NCBI GenBank assembly: GCA_036271555.1
Contig: DATBAK010000005.1
Location: forward strand, 1 to 64,000
Source: Acidimicrobiia bacterium
Lineage (GTDB): Bacteria > Actinomycetota > Acidimicrobiia > IMCC26256 > PALSA-610
Direction: 5' to 3'
Length of the DNA: 64,000 nucleotides
Shown here piece after piece: positions 42,137 to 50,329 of this stretch. The translations under genes and the position numbers were made by a program. The notes beneath the pieces are model-generated. The model saw nothing but the letters and a program-made list of their open reading frames with translations. It was not told where the DNA came from and ran no database searches. Position 1 is the first letter of the stretch, and the number at the start of each line of letters is the position of its first letter.

Positions 42137-42156
42137 CACCACCGGCTCCGGTGGTG
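42137..42156 (-). promoter_or_regulatory. Hairpin in the DEAD-helicase 5' leader
   Basis: CACCACCGG-CT-CCGGTGGTG is a perfect 9-bp stem with a 2-base loop, 28 bases upstream of the helicase start codon. There is no U-tract. It may be a structured leader element that the helicase itself could unwind (inference). Confidence 0.45.
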
Positions 42157-42323
42157 ATGGGTCACGCCTACAGGCGGCCCGGTCCCTGACGAACGCGCGT
42201 CGTGAGAGCGAAACGAATGAGGATGACCCCACGAGCGCGAATCCGTGCTCGCGACGTTCACGGTACCACGGGGCGCGGCCGGGACCGCGCCTGCGGTCGT
42301 CGTCCCCGCGGAGCGACCGGCAC

Positions 42324-42340
42324 CTCAGGTTGCGCTCAGG
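42324..42340 (+). promoter_or_regulatory. Direct-repeat response-regulator box upstream of the two-component operon
   Basis: CTCAGG occurs at 42324-42329 and 42335-42340, 11 bases apart, the spacing bound by OmpR/PhoB-type dimers; it resembles the CTCAG repeats of mycobacterial MprA boxes. A GACAAT -10-like hexamer lies at 42370-42375 and the regulator starts at 42385, so an autoregulatory site is plausible. Confidence 0.6.
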
Positions 42341-42384
42341 GGCGACGTCGGTCCTGGTCAGCGGGCCGCGACAATAGAACCCTC

Positions 42385-43062
42385 ATGCGAGTGCTGATGA
42401 TCGAAGACGAGGTGCCGCTGGCCGAAGCGGTGGGTCGCGGCCTGCGCCGCGAGGGCTACCAGGTCGAATACGCGCACGACGGGCTGACCGGTCTCAGCCG
42501 CGCGCGTGACGGCGGCTACGACGCCATCATCCTCGACATCCTCCTGCCGAAGATGAACGGCTACAAGGTCTGCGAGACCTTGCGGGGCGAGGGCGTGTGG
42601 ACGCCGATCCTCATGCTCACCGCGAAGGACGGCGAGTACGACGAAGCCGAGGCGCTCGACACCGGCGCCGACGACTTCCTCTCGAAGCCGTTCTCGTTCG
42701 TCGTGCTCGTGGCGCGGCTGCGCGCGCTGCTGCGCCGGGGCGCGCCGAAGGTCGTCACGATGCGCATCGGCTCGCTCGTGCTCGACCCCGCGCGCCGCAG
42801 CTGCCGGCGGGGCGATAAGGAGATCGAGCTCACGCGCCGCGAGTTCACGTTGCTCGAGGCGTTGATGCGGCGCGACGGCGTGGTCGCATCGAAGGACGAG
42901 CTGCTCGAAGAGGTGTGGGGTCCCGAGTTCGAAGGCGACCGCAACATCGTCGAGGTCTACGTCGGCTATCTGCGGCGCAAGATCGACGACGGCCACGAGT
43001 CGCGCATGCTGCACACCGTTCGGGGCGCGGGCTACCGCATCGTCTCCGACGCCACGAGCTGA
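42385..43062 (+). CDS. OmpR-family response regulator
   Basis: The 225-residue protein has a receiver domain (acidic pair E-D near residue 8, phospho-acceptor Asp in I-I-L-D-I-L-L-P near residue 51, Thr in M-L-T-A-K, Lys in L-S-K-P-F near residue 101) and a C-terminal winged helix (L-T-R-R-E-F-T-L-L-E-A-L near residue 153, R-N-I-V-E-V-Y-V-G-Y-L-R-R-K-I recognition helix, T-V-R-G-A-G-Y-R at the wing). It is most like MprA/TcrA-type actinobacterial regulators. The ATG at 42385 matches M-R-V-L-M-I-E-D-E. The partner kinase follows 18 bases later. Confidence 0.94.
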   Translation: MRVLMIEDEVPLAEAVGRGLRREGYQVEYAHDGLTGLSRARDGGYDAIILDILLPKMNGYKVCETLRGEGVWTPILMLTAKDGEYDEAEALDTGADDFLSKPFSFVVLVARLRALLRRGAPKVVTMRIGSLVLDPARRSCRRGDKEIELTRREFTLLEALMRRDGVVASKDELLEEVWGPEFEGDRNIVEVYVGYLRRKIDDGHESRMLHTVRGAGYRIVSDATS

Positions 43063-43080
43063 GCGCGCGGAGCCGTCGAC

Positions 43081-44418
43081 GTGGCGAGCTCGTGGCGTCG
43101 TCGGCTGCTGGCTCCGTTCGAGCCGGTGCGGGTACGCATCACGATCGCGGCGACGCTCGCGTTCGGCCTCGCGTTCGCGGGCGCGTCGGTCGCGCTCGTG
43201 CACACGGTGCGCAACTCGCTCGAGGCGCGCGCCGACGCCGACACGAGCCGCGCGATGCAGCGCGTGGCGGCGGAGTTGAAGAACGGCACGAGCCCGTACG
43301 ACGTCACGATGCGGTCCGAGCCCGTGTACTACGAGATCTTCACGCGCGATGGAAGCGTGATCTCCGGCAGCGTGAACACGCGACTCTCGGTCGTGCTGAG
43401 CGGCCGCTCGCACGTGTCGACCGCGCGCGACTCCGACGGCAACTACTACAACGTCGCGTGGGGTGGCGTGCGGCTCCCGAATCAGAAGTTCACGATCGCG
43501 ATCGCGACCCCGTCGGAGGTGCGGCGCAGCGTCGACACGTTGGCACGATCGCTCTGGATCGGCACGCCGTTCCTCATCCTGCTCGTCGGAACCGTGGTGT
43601 GGGTGCTCGTCGGGCGGGCGCTGCGACCCGTCGAGGCGCTGCGGCTGCAGGTCGACGAGATCACGGCGACGACGATGGATCGCCGAGTGCCCGTGCCCCG
43701 CACCGACGACGAGATCGCGCGCCTGGCGCGCACGATGAACGGCATGCTCGATCGTCTCGAACAGGGGTCGGCGCGCCAGCGCGCGTTCGTGTCCGACGCG
43801 TCGCACGAGCTGCGGAGTCCGGTGAGCACGATCCGCACCGAGCTCGAGGTCGCGTCGGCCGCGCCCGCGCACGCGGAGTGGCCCGCGGTCGCGCGGCGCA
43901 CGCTCGCGGAGACGGATCGGTTGAGCCGCCTCGTCGACGACCTGCTCGCGCTGGCGCGGCTCGACGAGGCGCAGGGGCCGGTGCGGCGCGCGCCCGTCGA
44001 CCTCGACGATCTCGTGCTCGACGAGGCCGCGCGCACGCATCGCGTGCCGTTGAGTCTGACGGGCATGAGCGCGGGTCGCGTCGAGGGGGACGTGCGGCAG
44101 CTCGCGCAGGTCGTGCGCAACCTCGTCGACAACGCGCAGCGCCACGCGGCGACGCAGGTCGCGGTCTCGTTGCGCAACGAGGACGGCGCGCTCGTACTCG
44201 TCGTCGACGACGACGGTCCGGGCGTACCGGAGGCGGATCGCGAGCGCGTGTTCGACCGATTCACCCGTCTCGACGAGGCGCGCGGGCGCGCCGACGGGGG
44301 TGCGGGGTTGGGTCTTGCGGTCGTGTGGCGTGTCGTCGAGCAACACGGCGGGGCCGTCGTGATCGGCGCCTCGCCGCTGGGCGGCGCGCGCTTCGAAGTG
44401 CGCCTCCCCGCGATCTGA
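43081..44418 (+). CDS. Membrane sensor histidine kinase
   Basis: The 445-residue kinase has two membrane helices (near residues 21-40 and 155-178) enclosing a ~115-residue extracytoplasmic sensor, then a HAMP linker, the dimerisation/phosphorylation helix S-D-A-S-H-E-L-R-S-P near residue 240 with the phosphorylated His, the N box L-V-D-N-A-Q-R-H, and D-D-D-G-P-G-V-P plus G-A-G-L-G-L ATP-lid motifs. The start is GTG. It should phosphorylate the regulator encoded just upstream. The signal is unknown. Confidence 0.94.
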   Translation: MASSWRRRLLAPFEPVRVRITIAATLAFGLAFAGASVALVHTVRNSLEARADADTSRAMQRVAAELKNGTSPYDVTMRSEPVYYEIFTRDGSVISGSVNTRLSVVLSGRSHVSTARDSDGNYYNVAWGGVRLPNQKFTIAIATPSEVRRSVDTLARSLWIGTPFLILLVGTVVWVLVGRALRPVEALRLQVDEITATTMDRRVPVPRTDDEIARLARTMNGMLDRLEQGSARQRAFVSDASHELRSPVSTIRTELEVASAAPAHAEWPAVARRTLAETDRLSRLVDDLLALARLDEAQGPVRRAPVDLDDLVLDEAARTHRVPLSLTGMSAGRVEGDVRQLAQVVRNLVDNAQRHAATQVAVSLRNEDGALVLVVDDDGPGVPEADRERVFDRFTRLDEARGRADGGAGLGLAVVWRVVEQHGGAVVIGASPLGGARFEVRLPAI

Positions 44419-44446
44419 TCGGTGCGGGAGGCGACTTGTCGACGCG

Positions 44447-45250
44447 TTACCAGGGCATCGAGACGCCGCCGTTGGGGCGGAGGATCTGGCCGGTGACGAA
44501 GGAGGCGGCGTCGGAGACGAGGTAGAGGATCGTCCACGCGACGTCCTGGGCCTCGCCGACCCGGCCGACCGGTGCCTGCGCACCGAAGCGCGTGCGGTAC
44601 TTGTCGAGCCGCTCGGGATCGACGTTGCCCTTGGCGTCGACGAAGTGCTGTGCCGAGAACTTCGTCTCGATCACGCCCGGCGCGAGCGCGTTGCAGCGGA
44701 TGCCGTGCGCGCCGCCCTCGACCGCGACGGTCTTCGTGAGCATCGCGACCGCGGCCTTCGTGAGCCCGTAGACCGCGAGCGTCGGCGCGGGCGTGTCGAT
44801 CGCGCCCGACGCGATGTTGATGATGTTCCCCGAGCCCTGCGGGATCATCACCCGCAGCGCGGCCTGGCAGCCGTACCACACGCTCTTCAGGTTGATCGCG
44901 AGGATGCGCTCGAACTCGTCGTCGCTCACGTCGACGACCATCTTGTTGAACGGCACGCCCGCGACGTTGCCCATCACGTCGAGCTGTCCGAACTCCGAGA
45001 CCGCGCGGTCGACCACCGCGTCGACATCGGCGCGCTTGGTGACATCGGCGCGCATCGCGACCGCCTTGCTGCCCGCGCTCGCGATCTCGTCGGCGGTCGC
45101 CTGCGCGCCGGCCTCGTCGATGTCGGCGCACACGATCGACGCACCCGCGGCGCCGAGCGTCAACGCGGTCGCCTTGCCGATGCCGCTGGCGGCGCCGGTG
45201 AGCGCGGCGACGCGCCCCGACAGGTCGTGAATCCGGCTGATGTCGACCAC
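44447..45250 (-). CDS. Short-chain dehydrogenase/reductase
   Basis: A 267-residue classical SDR: T-G-A-A-S-G-I-G near residue 17 (cofactor binding), A-D-I-D suggesting NAD preference, N-V-A-G near residue 93 (in place of NNAG), active-site Ser in I-A-S-G-A, Y-G-L-T-K (YxxxK) near residue 162, and P-G-V-I-E-T. The substrate is unknown. The GTG at 45250 is favoured by a GGAGG 5 bases upstream and by the protein start V-V-D-I-S-R-I-H-D-L-S-G-R-V-A. It is convergent with the kinase gene. Confidence 0.92.
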   Translation of the reverse strand: MVDISRIHDLSGRVAALTGAASGIGKATALTLGAAGASIVCADIDEAGAQATADEIASAGSKAVAMRADVTKRADVDAVVDRAVSEFGQLDVMGNVAGVPFNKMVVDVSDDEFERILAINLKSVWYGCQAALRVMIPQGSGNIINIASGAIDTPAPTLAVYGLTKAAVAMLTKTVAVEGGAHGIRCNALAPGVIETKFSAQHFVDAKGNVDPERLDKYRTRFGAQAPVGRVGEAQDVAWTILYLVSDAASFVTGQILRPNGGVSMPW

Positions 45251-45285
45251 GGGAACCTCCGTGTGAGCGGGACGGGCGCGGGATG

Positions 45286-46452
45286 TTACGGCGCGGGTTG
45301 CCGCGCGAGCAGAGTCCGCACGGCCTGGTCGAAGGCGGCGAGCGCGGGCTTGGGTCGGCCGTCGGTGTCGACGAGACCGAAGTGGTCGTCGCGGTCGAAC
45401 GGGCTCGAGCCCGCGTCCTCGTACGCGAACCAGATCAGCGGACCCGTGTACGACCACTCGGTCCAGCGCTGATATGCCTGCGTGACGATCTCGGCCTGCA
45501 CGGATTCGGAGACCGCCCCCCCACCGCCCTCGGTCGGCGCGCCCACCTCCGTGCCCCAGATCTTCTTGAGCGCGTCGCCATGGTCGACCATGACCTGGTG
45601 CAGCGCGGGCGTCGCGAGGAACGTGTTGTAGTCGGCCGCGAAGTCGGGCAGGTTCGGGAACGAGTAAGGGTGCAACGCGACCGCGTCGAACGCGCGCCCG
45701 CCGCCGGCCGCGTAGATCGCGTCGAGGAACGTGAGCGCCGAGATCTCGCTGCCGTTCGACGAGTCGGCGGCCGGTGACAGACCGCCCGTGATCACCGTCG
45801 CGTTGGGTTCGACCGACTTGATCGCGGCCGACGCGCGCACGAGCAACGCGGTGTATTCCTGCGGGTTCGGCCGCGGGTACCAGAACGTCGACACGTTCGG
45901 CTCGTTCCAGATCTCCCATGTCGTCACGCCCGTCGGCGCGTAGCGCTGCGCGGCCGCGCTGACAAAGCGCGCGAAGTCGTCGGGATCGATGGGCGGGTTC
46001 TTGTCGGGCGTGCCCGAAGGCCGCGCCCACGCGGGTGTGTACGACGCGAGCGCGTCGACCGAGAGGTGGCGCGCCCGCGCCGCGGCGACGATGCGATCGG
46101 TGCGCGACCAGTCGTAACTACTTGCGCCGTGGCGTTGGATGACCGACCAGTCGAAGTCGACACGCAACCAGCGCGCGTGCGTCGCCGCGATAGCGTCGAA
46201 CGTCGCGTCGAAGTCCGCCTGTGGGAGCGCGGTGATGCCGAAGCCCGGCGAGAGTCCCGCGAGGTCAGCACGCGGCGGTGGCGGCGATGTCGTCGTCGTG
46301 GTCGAAGGCACCGCGGTGGTCGTCGTCGAGGAGATCGGCGGCGTCGTGAACGTCGTCGGATCCGAGCGATCGCGGCCCGAACACGCCGCCGCGAAGCAGA
46401 CGAGCGCGGCAATGGCCACGACGAGCCCGACGCGCGCGCGACGACACCGCAT
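45286..46452 (-). CDS. Lipoprotein glycoside hydrolase (clan GH-A, GH39/GH5-like)
   Basis: The 388-residue protein begins with a lipoprotein signal (V-A-I-A-A-L-V-C-F-A-A-A-C-S, lipobox A-A-C) and a Thr/Pro linker, so it is anchored outside the cell. The TIM-barrel region carries the acid/base Glu in W-E-I-W-N-E-P-N near residue 185 and the probable nucleophile Glu in I-W-G-T-E-V-G-A-P near residue 300. Both are diagnostic of clan A retaining glycosidases. Substrate not assignable. The ATG at 46452 lies 1 base after the upstream methyltransferase stop, so the two genes form an operon. Confidence 0.88.
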   Translation of the reverse strand: MRCRRARVGLVVAIAALVCFAAACSGRDRSDPTTFTTPPISSTTTTAVPSTTTTTSPPPPRADLAGLSPGFGITALPQADFDATFDAIAATHARWLRVDFDWSVIQRHGASSYDWSRTDRIVAAARARHLSVDALASYTPAWARPSGTPDKNPPIDPDDFARFVSAAAQRYAPTGVTTWEIWNEPNVSTFWYPRPNPQEYTALLVRASAAIKSVEPNATVITGGLSPAADSSNGSEISALTFLDAIYAAGGGRAFDAVALHPYSFPNLPDFAADYNTFLATPALHQVMVDHGDALKKIWGTEVGAPTEGGGGAVSESVQAEIVTQAYQRWTEWSYTGPLIWFAYEDAGSSPFDRDDHFGLVDTDGRPKPALAAFDQAVRTLLARQPAP

Positions 46453-46453
46453 G

Positions 46454-47056
46454 TCAGCGCGCGCGACGACGGCCGACGGCGACGACGTAGTCACCGCCCG
46501 CGTACGGCTGTCGATCCCACGTCGCGTAGTTCGCGACGTGATCGAGGCCGGCCGCGTCGACTGCGGCTTCGTAGTCGGCGAGCGCGAGGCGGCCGGTCAG
46601 CTGGAACCCCGCGACGACGATGCCGCCCGGCCGGACGTGGTCGGCGATGCACCCGAGCACCTCGCGCTCCGAACCCGCGGCGACGAAGATCACCACGTTG
46701 CCGGCGAGCACCGCGGCGTCGAAGGTGCGCCGGAGACGGAGCGCGCCGAGGTCACCGAGCACCCACTCCAGATCGGGAGCCTTGCGCCGGGCCTCGTCGA
46801 GCATGATCGGGTCGAGATCGACGCCGACGACGTCGAAGCCGCGGGCCGCGAGCTCGATCGCGACCCGGCCGGTGCCGCAACCGGCATCGAGCACGGACGT
46901 CGGCGGGGCGTCGGCGCCGGCGCCGCCCTGCTCGCGCAGCAGCGCCTCGACGCAGCTCGCCTCGCCGTGCACGTCGACGCCGCGGGCCTCGAGCTCCCGG
47001 AACCGCTCGTCGTAGCGGTTGCCGCGGGGCACGCCGGCCTGTTCCCAGCGGGTCAC
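46454..47056 (-). CDS. Class I SAM-dependent methyltransferase
   Basis: The 200-residue protein shows V-L-D-A-G-C-G-T-G-R near residue 54, G-V-D-L-D-P-I-M-L near residue 77 and D-A-A-V-L-A-G-N-V near residue 112, the motifs of Rossmann methyltransferases. The acceptor is unknown. It starts with GTG and is followed after 1 base by the glycoside hydrolase start codon; this pairing may be chance co-transcription. Confidence 0.88.
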   Translation of the reverse strand: MTRWEQAGVPRGNRYDERFRELEARGVDVHGEASCVEALLREQGGAGADAPPTSVLDAGCGTGRVAIELAARGFDVVGVDLDPIMLDEARRKAPDLEWVLGDLGALRLRRTFDAAVLAGNVVIFVAAGSEREVLGCIADHVRPGGIVVAGFQLTGRLALADYEAAVDAAGLDHVANYATWDRQPYAGGDYVVAVGRRRAR

Positions 47057-47122
47057 CGTCTCGTTTTAGCCGCGCGCCGGAGGGGTGTCAGCATCGCCTC
47101 CGAGCCGCGTCGGGGTTCCCTG

Positions 47123-47142
47123 ATGAAGTCAACTGACTTCAT
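47123..47142. promoter_or_regulatory. Perfect 20-bp palindromic operator upstream of the TetR gene
   Basis: ATGAAGTCA-AC-TGACTTCAT, two exact 9-bp arms, in an AT-rich island 70 bases upstream of the TetR start. The contrast with the GC-rich surroundings makes chance unlikely. The TetR protein is the obvious candidate for binding. Confidence 0.85.
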
Positions 47143-47212
47143 TCTTTAAAGCAACCGTATTGAACATGAGAGTCCGACCGTGTGATGATGCGAGAGGGAG
47201 TGGGAGGGGCGG

Positions 47213-47929
47213 ATGAGCGCACGTGGTGACAAGACCCGGGATCATCTGCTCGATACGGCCGAGCGCCTGTTCGCCCAGCGCGGCATCGCGGGCGTTTCGC
47301 TGCGCGAGGTCCGGATCGCGTCGGGTGCGCGCAACACCGCCGCGATCCAGTTCCACTTCGGCGACCGCGAGGGCCTGTACCAAGCGCTGATGGAGCGGCA
47401 CCTGCCGCGCATCGCGAGCATTCAGCAACGGCTGTTCGACGACGTGCTCGAGCAGAAGGGCACGCGCGACGCGCGCGCGCTCGTCGAGGTGCTCGTGCGT
47501 CCGACGAACGACTACCTCGCGATCGGCCCGAGCGAACGGGCGTGGGTGCAGATCATGGGGAGCATGGCATCGCTCCCCGACCTGCACCTGAAGGAGATGG
47601 TGTCGGCCGCGCCCGACGCCGGTGTCCGCACCGGTGCACTGCTGTACCGCGAGCTCACGCGCGAGATGCCCGAGACGCTCGCGCGTGAACGGCTCATCAT
47701 GCTTGCGCAGACGTCGGTGCATCTCACGGCCGACCACGCGCGGCTGCTCGAGGATCCGATCACGAGCCGGCGCCATCTCAACGCCGAGGCCTTCGTGGTG
47801 AACCTCGTCGACATGCTCACCGCCGCGCTGTTCGCGACCGCGACCGTGACCGCGCCGCGCAATGGCGCGAAGCCGCGCCCGGCCGCGAAGGCGAGGCGCG
47901 CCAAGAAGGCGACGACGAAGACGGCCTAG
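47213..47929 (+). CDS. TetR-family regulator with Lys/Ala-rich tail
   Basis: The N-terminal helix-turn-helix (T-R-D-H-L-L-D-T-A-E-R-L-F-A-Q-R-G, then F-H-F-G-D-R-E-G-L-Y) is standard TetR. The ligand domain covers residues ~60-210. The C terminus, A-K-P-R-P-A-A-K-A-R-R-A-K-K-A-T-T-K, resembles the H1-like protein encoded at 16492-16824 and would add nonspecific DNA affinity. That tail is unusual for TetR proteins. A perfect palindrome 70 bases upstream suggests autoregulation. The target pathway is unknown; the next gene downstream is ccdA. Confidence 0.9.
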   Translation: MSARGDKTRDHLLDTAERLFAQRGIAGVSLREVRIASGARNTAAIQFHFGDREGLYQALMERHLPRIASIQQRLFDDVLEQKGTRDARALVEVLVRPTNDYLAIGPSERAWVQIMGSMASLPDLHLKEMVSAAPDAGVRTGALLYRELTREMPETLARERLIMLAQTSVHLTADHARLLEDPITSRRHLNAEAFVVNLVDMLTAALFATATVTAPRNGAKPRPAAKARRAKKATTKTA

Positions 47930-47980
47930 GCACCGACGGCGCCAGGGGCGGTTCCGGTCGCCCACCCCCGTTCGGGGACA

Positions 47981-48775
47981 ATGGCGGCCGTGATTCCGCT
48001 GCTCGCGCTGGAGCGCATCTCGAGCGTCAGCCCGCTCGCGTACGTGCTCGCGTTCGGCGGCGGCGTGATCTCGTTCCTCTCGCCGTGCGTCCTGCCGCTC
48101 GTGCCCGGCTACCTCTCGCTCGTCACCGGCCTCGACCTCGTCACGCTGCGCGAGGGCTCCCGCCGCTATCAGGGCGAGATCGCGGTGACGACCGGCATGT
48201 TCGTGCTCGGCTTCGGCATCGTCTTCGTGCTGCTCGGCCTGTCGGCGTCGGCGATCGGCAGCACGCTCGTGCACCACCAGGACACCCTCACGCGCGTCTC
48301 CGGCGCGATGATGCTCGGCTTCGCGCTGTTCCTCGTGGGATCGGTGTTCCTGCGCGCGCCGTGGCTGTACGGCGAGCTGCGCTTCCATCCGCAGGTGACG
48401 CGCTACGGCCGCGCCGCACCGCTCGTCGCGGGCGCCGCCTTCGCGTTCGGATGGACGCCGTGCCTCGGGCCGGTGCTCGGCTCGATCCTCACGATCGCGG
48501 CCGACACGCACCGCGCCTGGGCCGGCGGCACCCTGCTCGTCGCGTACACGCTCGGGCTCGGGCTGCCCTTCCTCGCCTGCGGGCTCGCGCTCGGCAGGCT
48601 CACCGGCGCGCTCGCGTGGGTGAAGCGGCACCTGCCCGCGATCGTCGTCGGCTCGGCCGTCGTCGTCGGCGTCTTCGGCGTGCTGCTGCTGTTCAACAAG
48701 CTGAGCCGAGCGAACGCCGAGCTCTCGAACGTGCTCGACGACGTGCACCTGTCGTGGCTCGTGAACCTCGGTTGA
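47981..48775 (+). CDS. ccdA: Cytochrome c biogenesis protein CcdA (thiol-disulfide transporter)
   Basis: CcdA passes electrons from cytoplasmic thioredoxin across the membrane. The 264-residue protein has about six membrane helices and both conserved cysteine motifs, S-P-C-V-L-P-L-V-P-G-Y near residue 35 and G-W-T-P-C-L-G-P-V-L-G near residue 162, needed for disulfide exchange. No thioredoxin-like partner or other cytochrome c maturation gene is next to it. A GTG three codons downstream is an alternative start. Confidence 0.94.
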   Translation: MAAVIPLLALERISSVSPLAYVLAFGGGVISFLSPCVLPLVPGYLSLVTGLDLVTLREGSRRYQGEIAVTTGMFVLGFGIVFVLLGLSASAIGSTLVHHQDTLTRVSGAMMLGFALFLVGSVFLRAPWLYGELRFHPQVTRYGRAAPLVAGAAFAFGWTPCLGPVLGSILTIAADTHRAWAGGTLLVAYTLGLGLPFLACGLALGRLTGALAWVKRHLPAIVVGSAVVVGVFGVLLLFNKLSRANAELSNVLDDVHLSWLVNLG

Positions 48776-48821
48776 CCCGCAGGCACGAGCGCAGCGAGCG
48801 CGACCGGACAAGGATGCGAGC

Positions 48822-49727
48822 ATGAGGATCGGAACATCACTGAAGAGCGTGTACCTGGTCGACGACGTGCGCGTCGGCGCGCGCCACATGATCGAGCGGG
48901 CGCGCGCGTCGCACGCGGCCGGGCTCGACTCGCTGTTCGTCGGCGATCACCACTCGACGGGCGCGCCCTACTACCAGAACACGCCGATGCTCGGTCGCTT
49001 GCTCGCCGAGTGGCACGGCCGCACCGCCGGCGTGCTCATGCTGCTCCCGCTGTGGAATCCGGTGCTCGCGGCCGAGCAGATCGGGACGCTCGCCGCGATC
49101 CACGACGGACCGTTCGTTCTCCAGTGCTCGATCGGCGGCGGCGACGATCAGTTCGGCGCGATGGGCGTCGAGCTCAAGCAGCGACCGTCGCGCTTCGAAG
49201 CCGCGCTCGACATCATGCGCCGCCTCTTCGCGGGCGAGACCGTCGACGCCGACGGTCCGTACCGCGTGCGCGGTGCGCGGATCGGGCCGCGGCCGCCGGA
49301 GCCCGTCGCCGTGTGGATCGGCGCATCGGCACCGAAGGCCGTCGACCGCGCCGCGCGTCTCGGCGACGGTTTCCTCGTCGGACCCGAGGCGACGCCCCAA
49401 CAGGTCCGCCAGCTCGTCGACCTCTACCGCGAGCGCTGCGCCGCGCACGATCGCGAGCCGGGGACGATCGCGGTACGACGCGACGTACACGTCGGCGCGA
49501 ACGCCGACGACGCGGAGCGCGTGGCGGGATCGGTCGTGCGCGGCGGTTACCGCGGCTTCAACACCGACGCGCCGGTCTGGGGCGACGTCGCGCAGGTGAC
49601 CGACGCGTTCGCCGCGCTCGCGACGCTCGGCGCGACCGACGTGATCGTGCGGCATCTCGTCGACGACCAGCGCGAGGTGCTCGCGTCGATCGAACGTCTC
49701 GCCGACGTGCGCGCCGGGCTCGGCTGA
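48822..49727 (+). CDS. LLM-class (luciferase-like) F420-dependent oxidoreductase
   Basis: The 301-residue barrel protein follows the LLM pattern: M-R-I-G-T-S opening, H-A-A-G-L-D-S-L-F-V-G-D-H-H near residue 30, G-P-F-V-L-Q-C-S-I-G-G-G near residue 92, and P-V-A-V-W-I-G-A-S-A-P-K-A-V-D-R-A-A-R-L-G-D-G-F near residue 160. Such enzymes use F420 or FMN; F420 is likely because cofC is present. AAGGA lies 7 bases before the ATG. Substrate unknown. Its 3' end overlaps the convergent NYN-domain gene by 181 bases. Confidence 0.9.
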   Translation: MRIGTSLKSVYLVDDVRVGARHMIERARASHAAGLDSLFVGDHHSTGAPYYQNTPMLGRLLAEWHGRTAGVLMLLPLWNPVLAAEQIGTLAAIHDGPFVLQCSIGGGDDQFGAMGVELKQRPSRFEAALDIMRRLFAGETVDADGPYRVRGARIGPRPPEPVAVWIGASAPKAVDRAARLGDGFLVGPEATPQQVRQLVDLYRERCAAHDREPGTIAVRRDVHVGANADDAERVAGSVVRGGYRGFNTDAPVWGDVAQVTDAFAALATLGATDVIVRHLVDDQREVLASIERLADVRAGLG

Positions 49728-50194
49728 TCGTCGAACCAGACCGTCGGCACGTCGAGGCGCGCGAGCCGGCACGAGAACGAGTCGGGGCGCGACACGATCT
49801 GCACGGCGAGTCCGCGCGCGCACGCTTCGCCGAGCCGCTCCGCGAACACGCCGTCGCCGCTTCCGACCGACAGCCGGTCGAAGCGGCGCGCCACCCACGC
49901 CATCGGCGACGCTTCGAGGAGCTTGCGGTCGGCACCCTGCGGGCCGCGCGCCGCGAAGCGGTGACAGTCGACCGCGTGCGACCAACCGAGCTCGACCATG
50001 AGCCACGGGTTGCCGGCGACGAACACGAGGTCACCGCGTTGGAAGTCGGCGCGTTCGAGGTACTCGTCGAGCGCGCGCCCGACCGCGGGTCCCCGTGCCC
50101 ACGGGTCGGCGAGCAGGTTCTCGAGGTCGACGAGGTGGAGGCCGCGGCGGCCCGGCGTGACCGGCAGCCCCCCGTCGACCACCACTGCCGCCAT
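49547..50194 (-). CDS. NYN/PIN-like domain protein overlapping the LLM gene antisense
   Basis: About 215 residues. The first ~155 are protein-like and match the NYN ribonuclease fold: L-H-L-V-D-L-E-N-L-L near residue 18 (metal Asp and Glu-Asn), then S-V-G-S-G-D-G-V-F-A near residue 107 (second Asp motif). The remaining ~60 residues, Ser/Thr/Arg-rich, are encoded antisense to the 3' end of the LLM gene because no earlier stop occurs. The ATG at 50194 is chosen; a GTG lies at 50221. NYN proteins are often RNA-processing nucleases; the substrate here is unknown. Confidence 0.75.
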   Translation of the reverse strand: MAAVVVDGGLPVTPGRRGLHLVDLENLLADPWARGPAVGRALDEYLERADFQRGDLVFVAGNPWLMVELGWSHAVDCHRFAARGPQGADRKLLEASPMAWVARRFDRLSVGSGDGVFAERLGEACARGLAVQIVSRPDSFSCRLARLDVPTVWFDDQPSPARTSARRSIDASTSRWSSTRCRTITSVAPSVASAANASVTCATSPQTGASVLKPR

Positions 50195-50329
50195 GACGCG
50201 CGTCCTCTCGCCGCGAACCACTCATTGTGCCGACGCCCGGCGACCGGCGCAGGTATCCCGTTTGGGTGGGCACGGACGCGCGGACGGCGGCCGCCACACG
50301 GCCGGTCGGGAATCGGGCAAGCTGGCACC

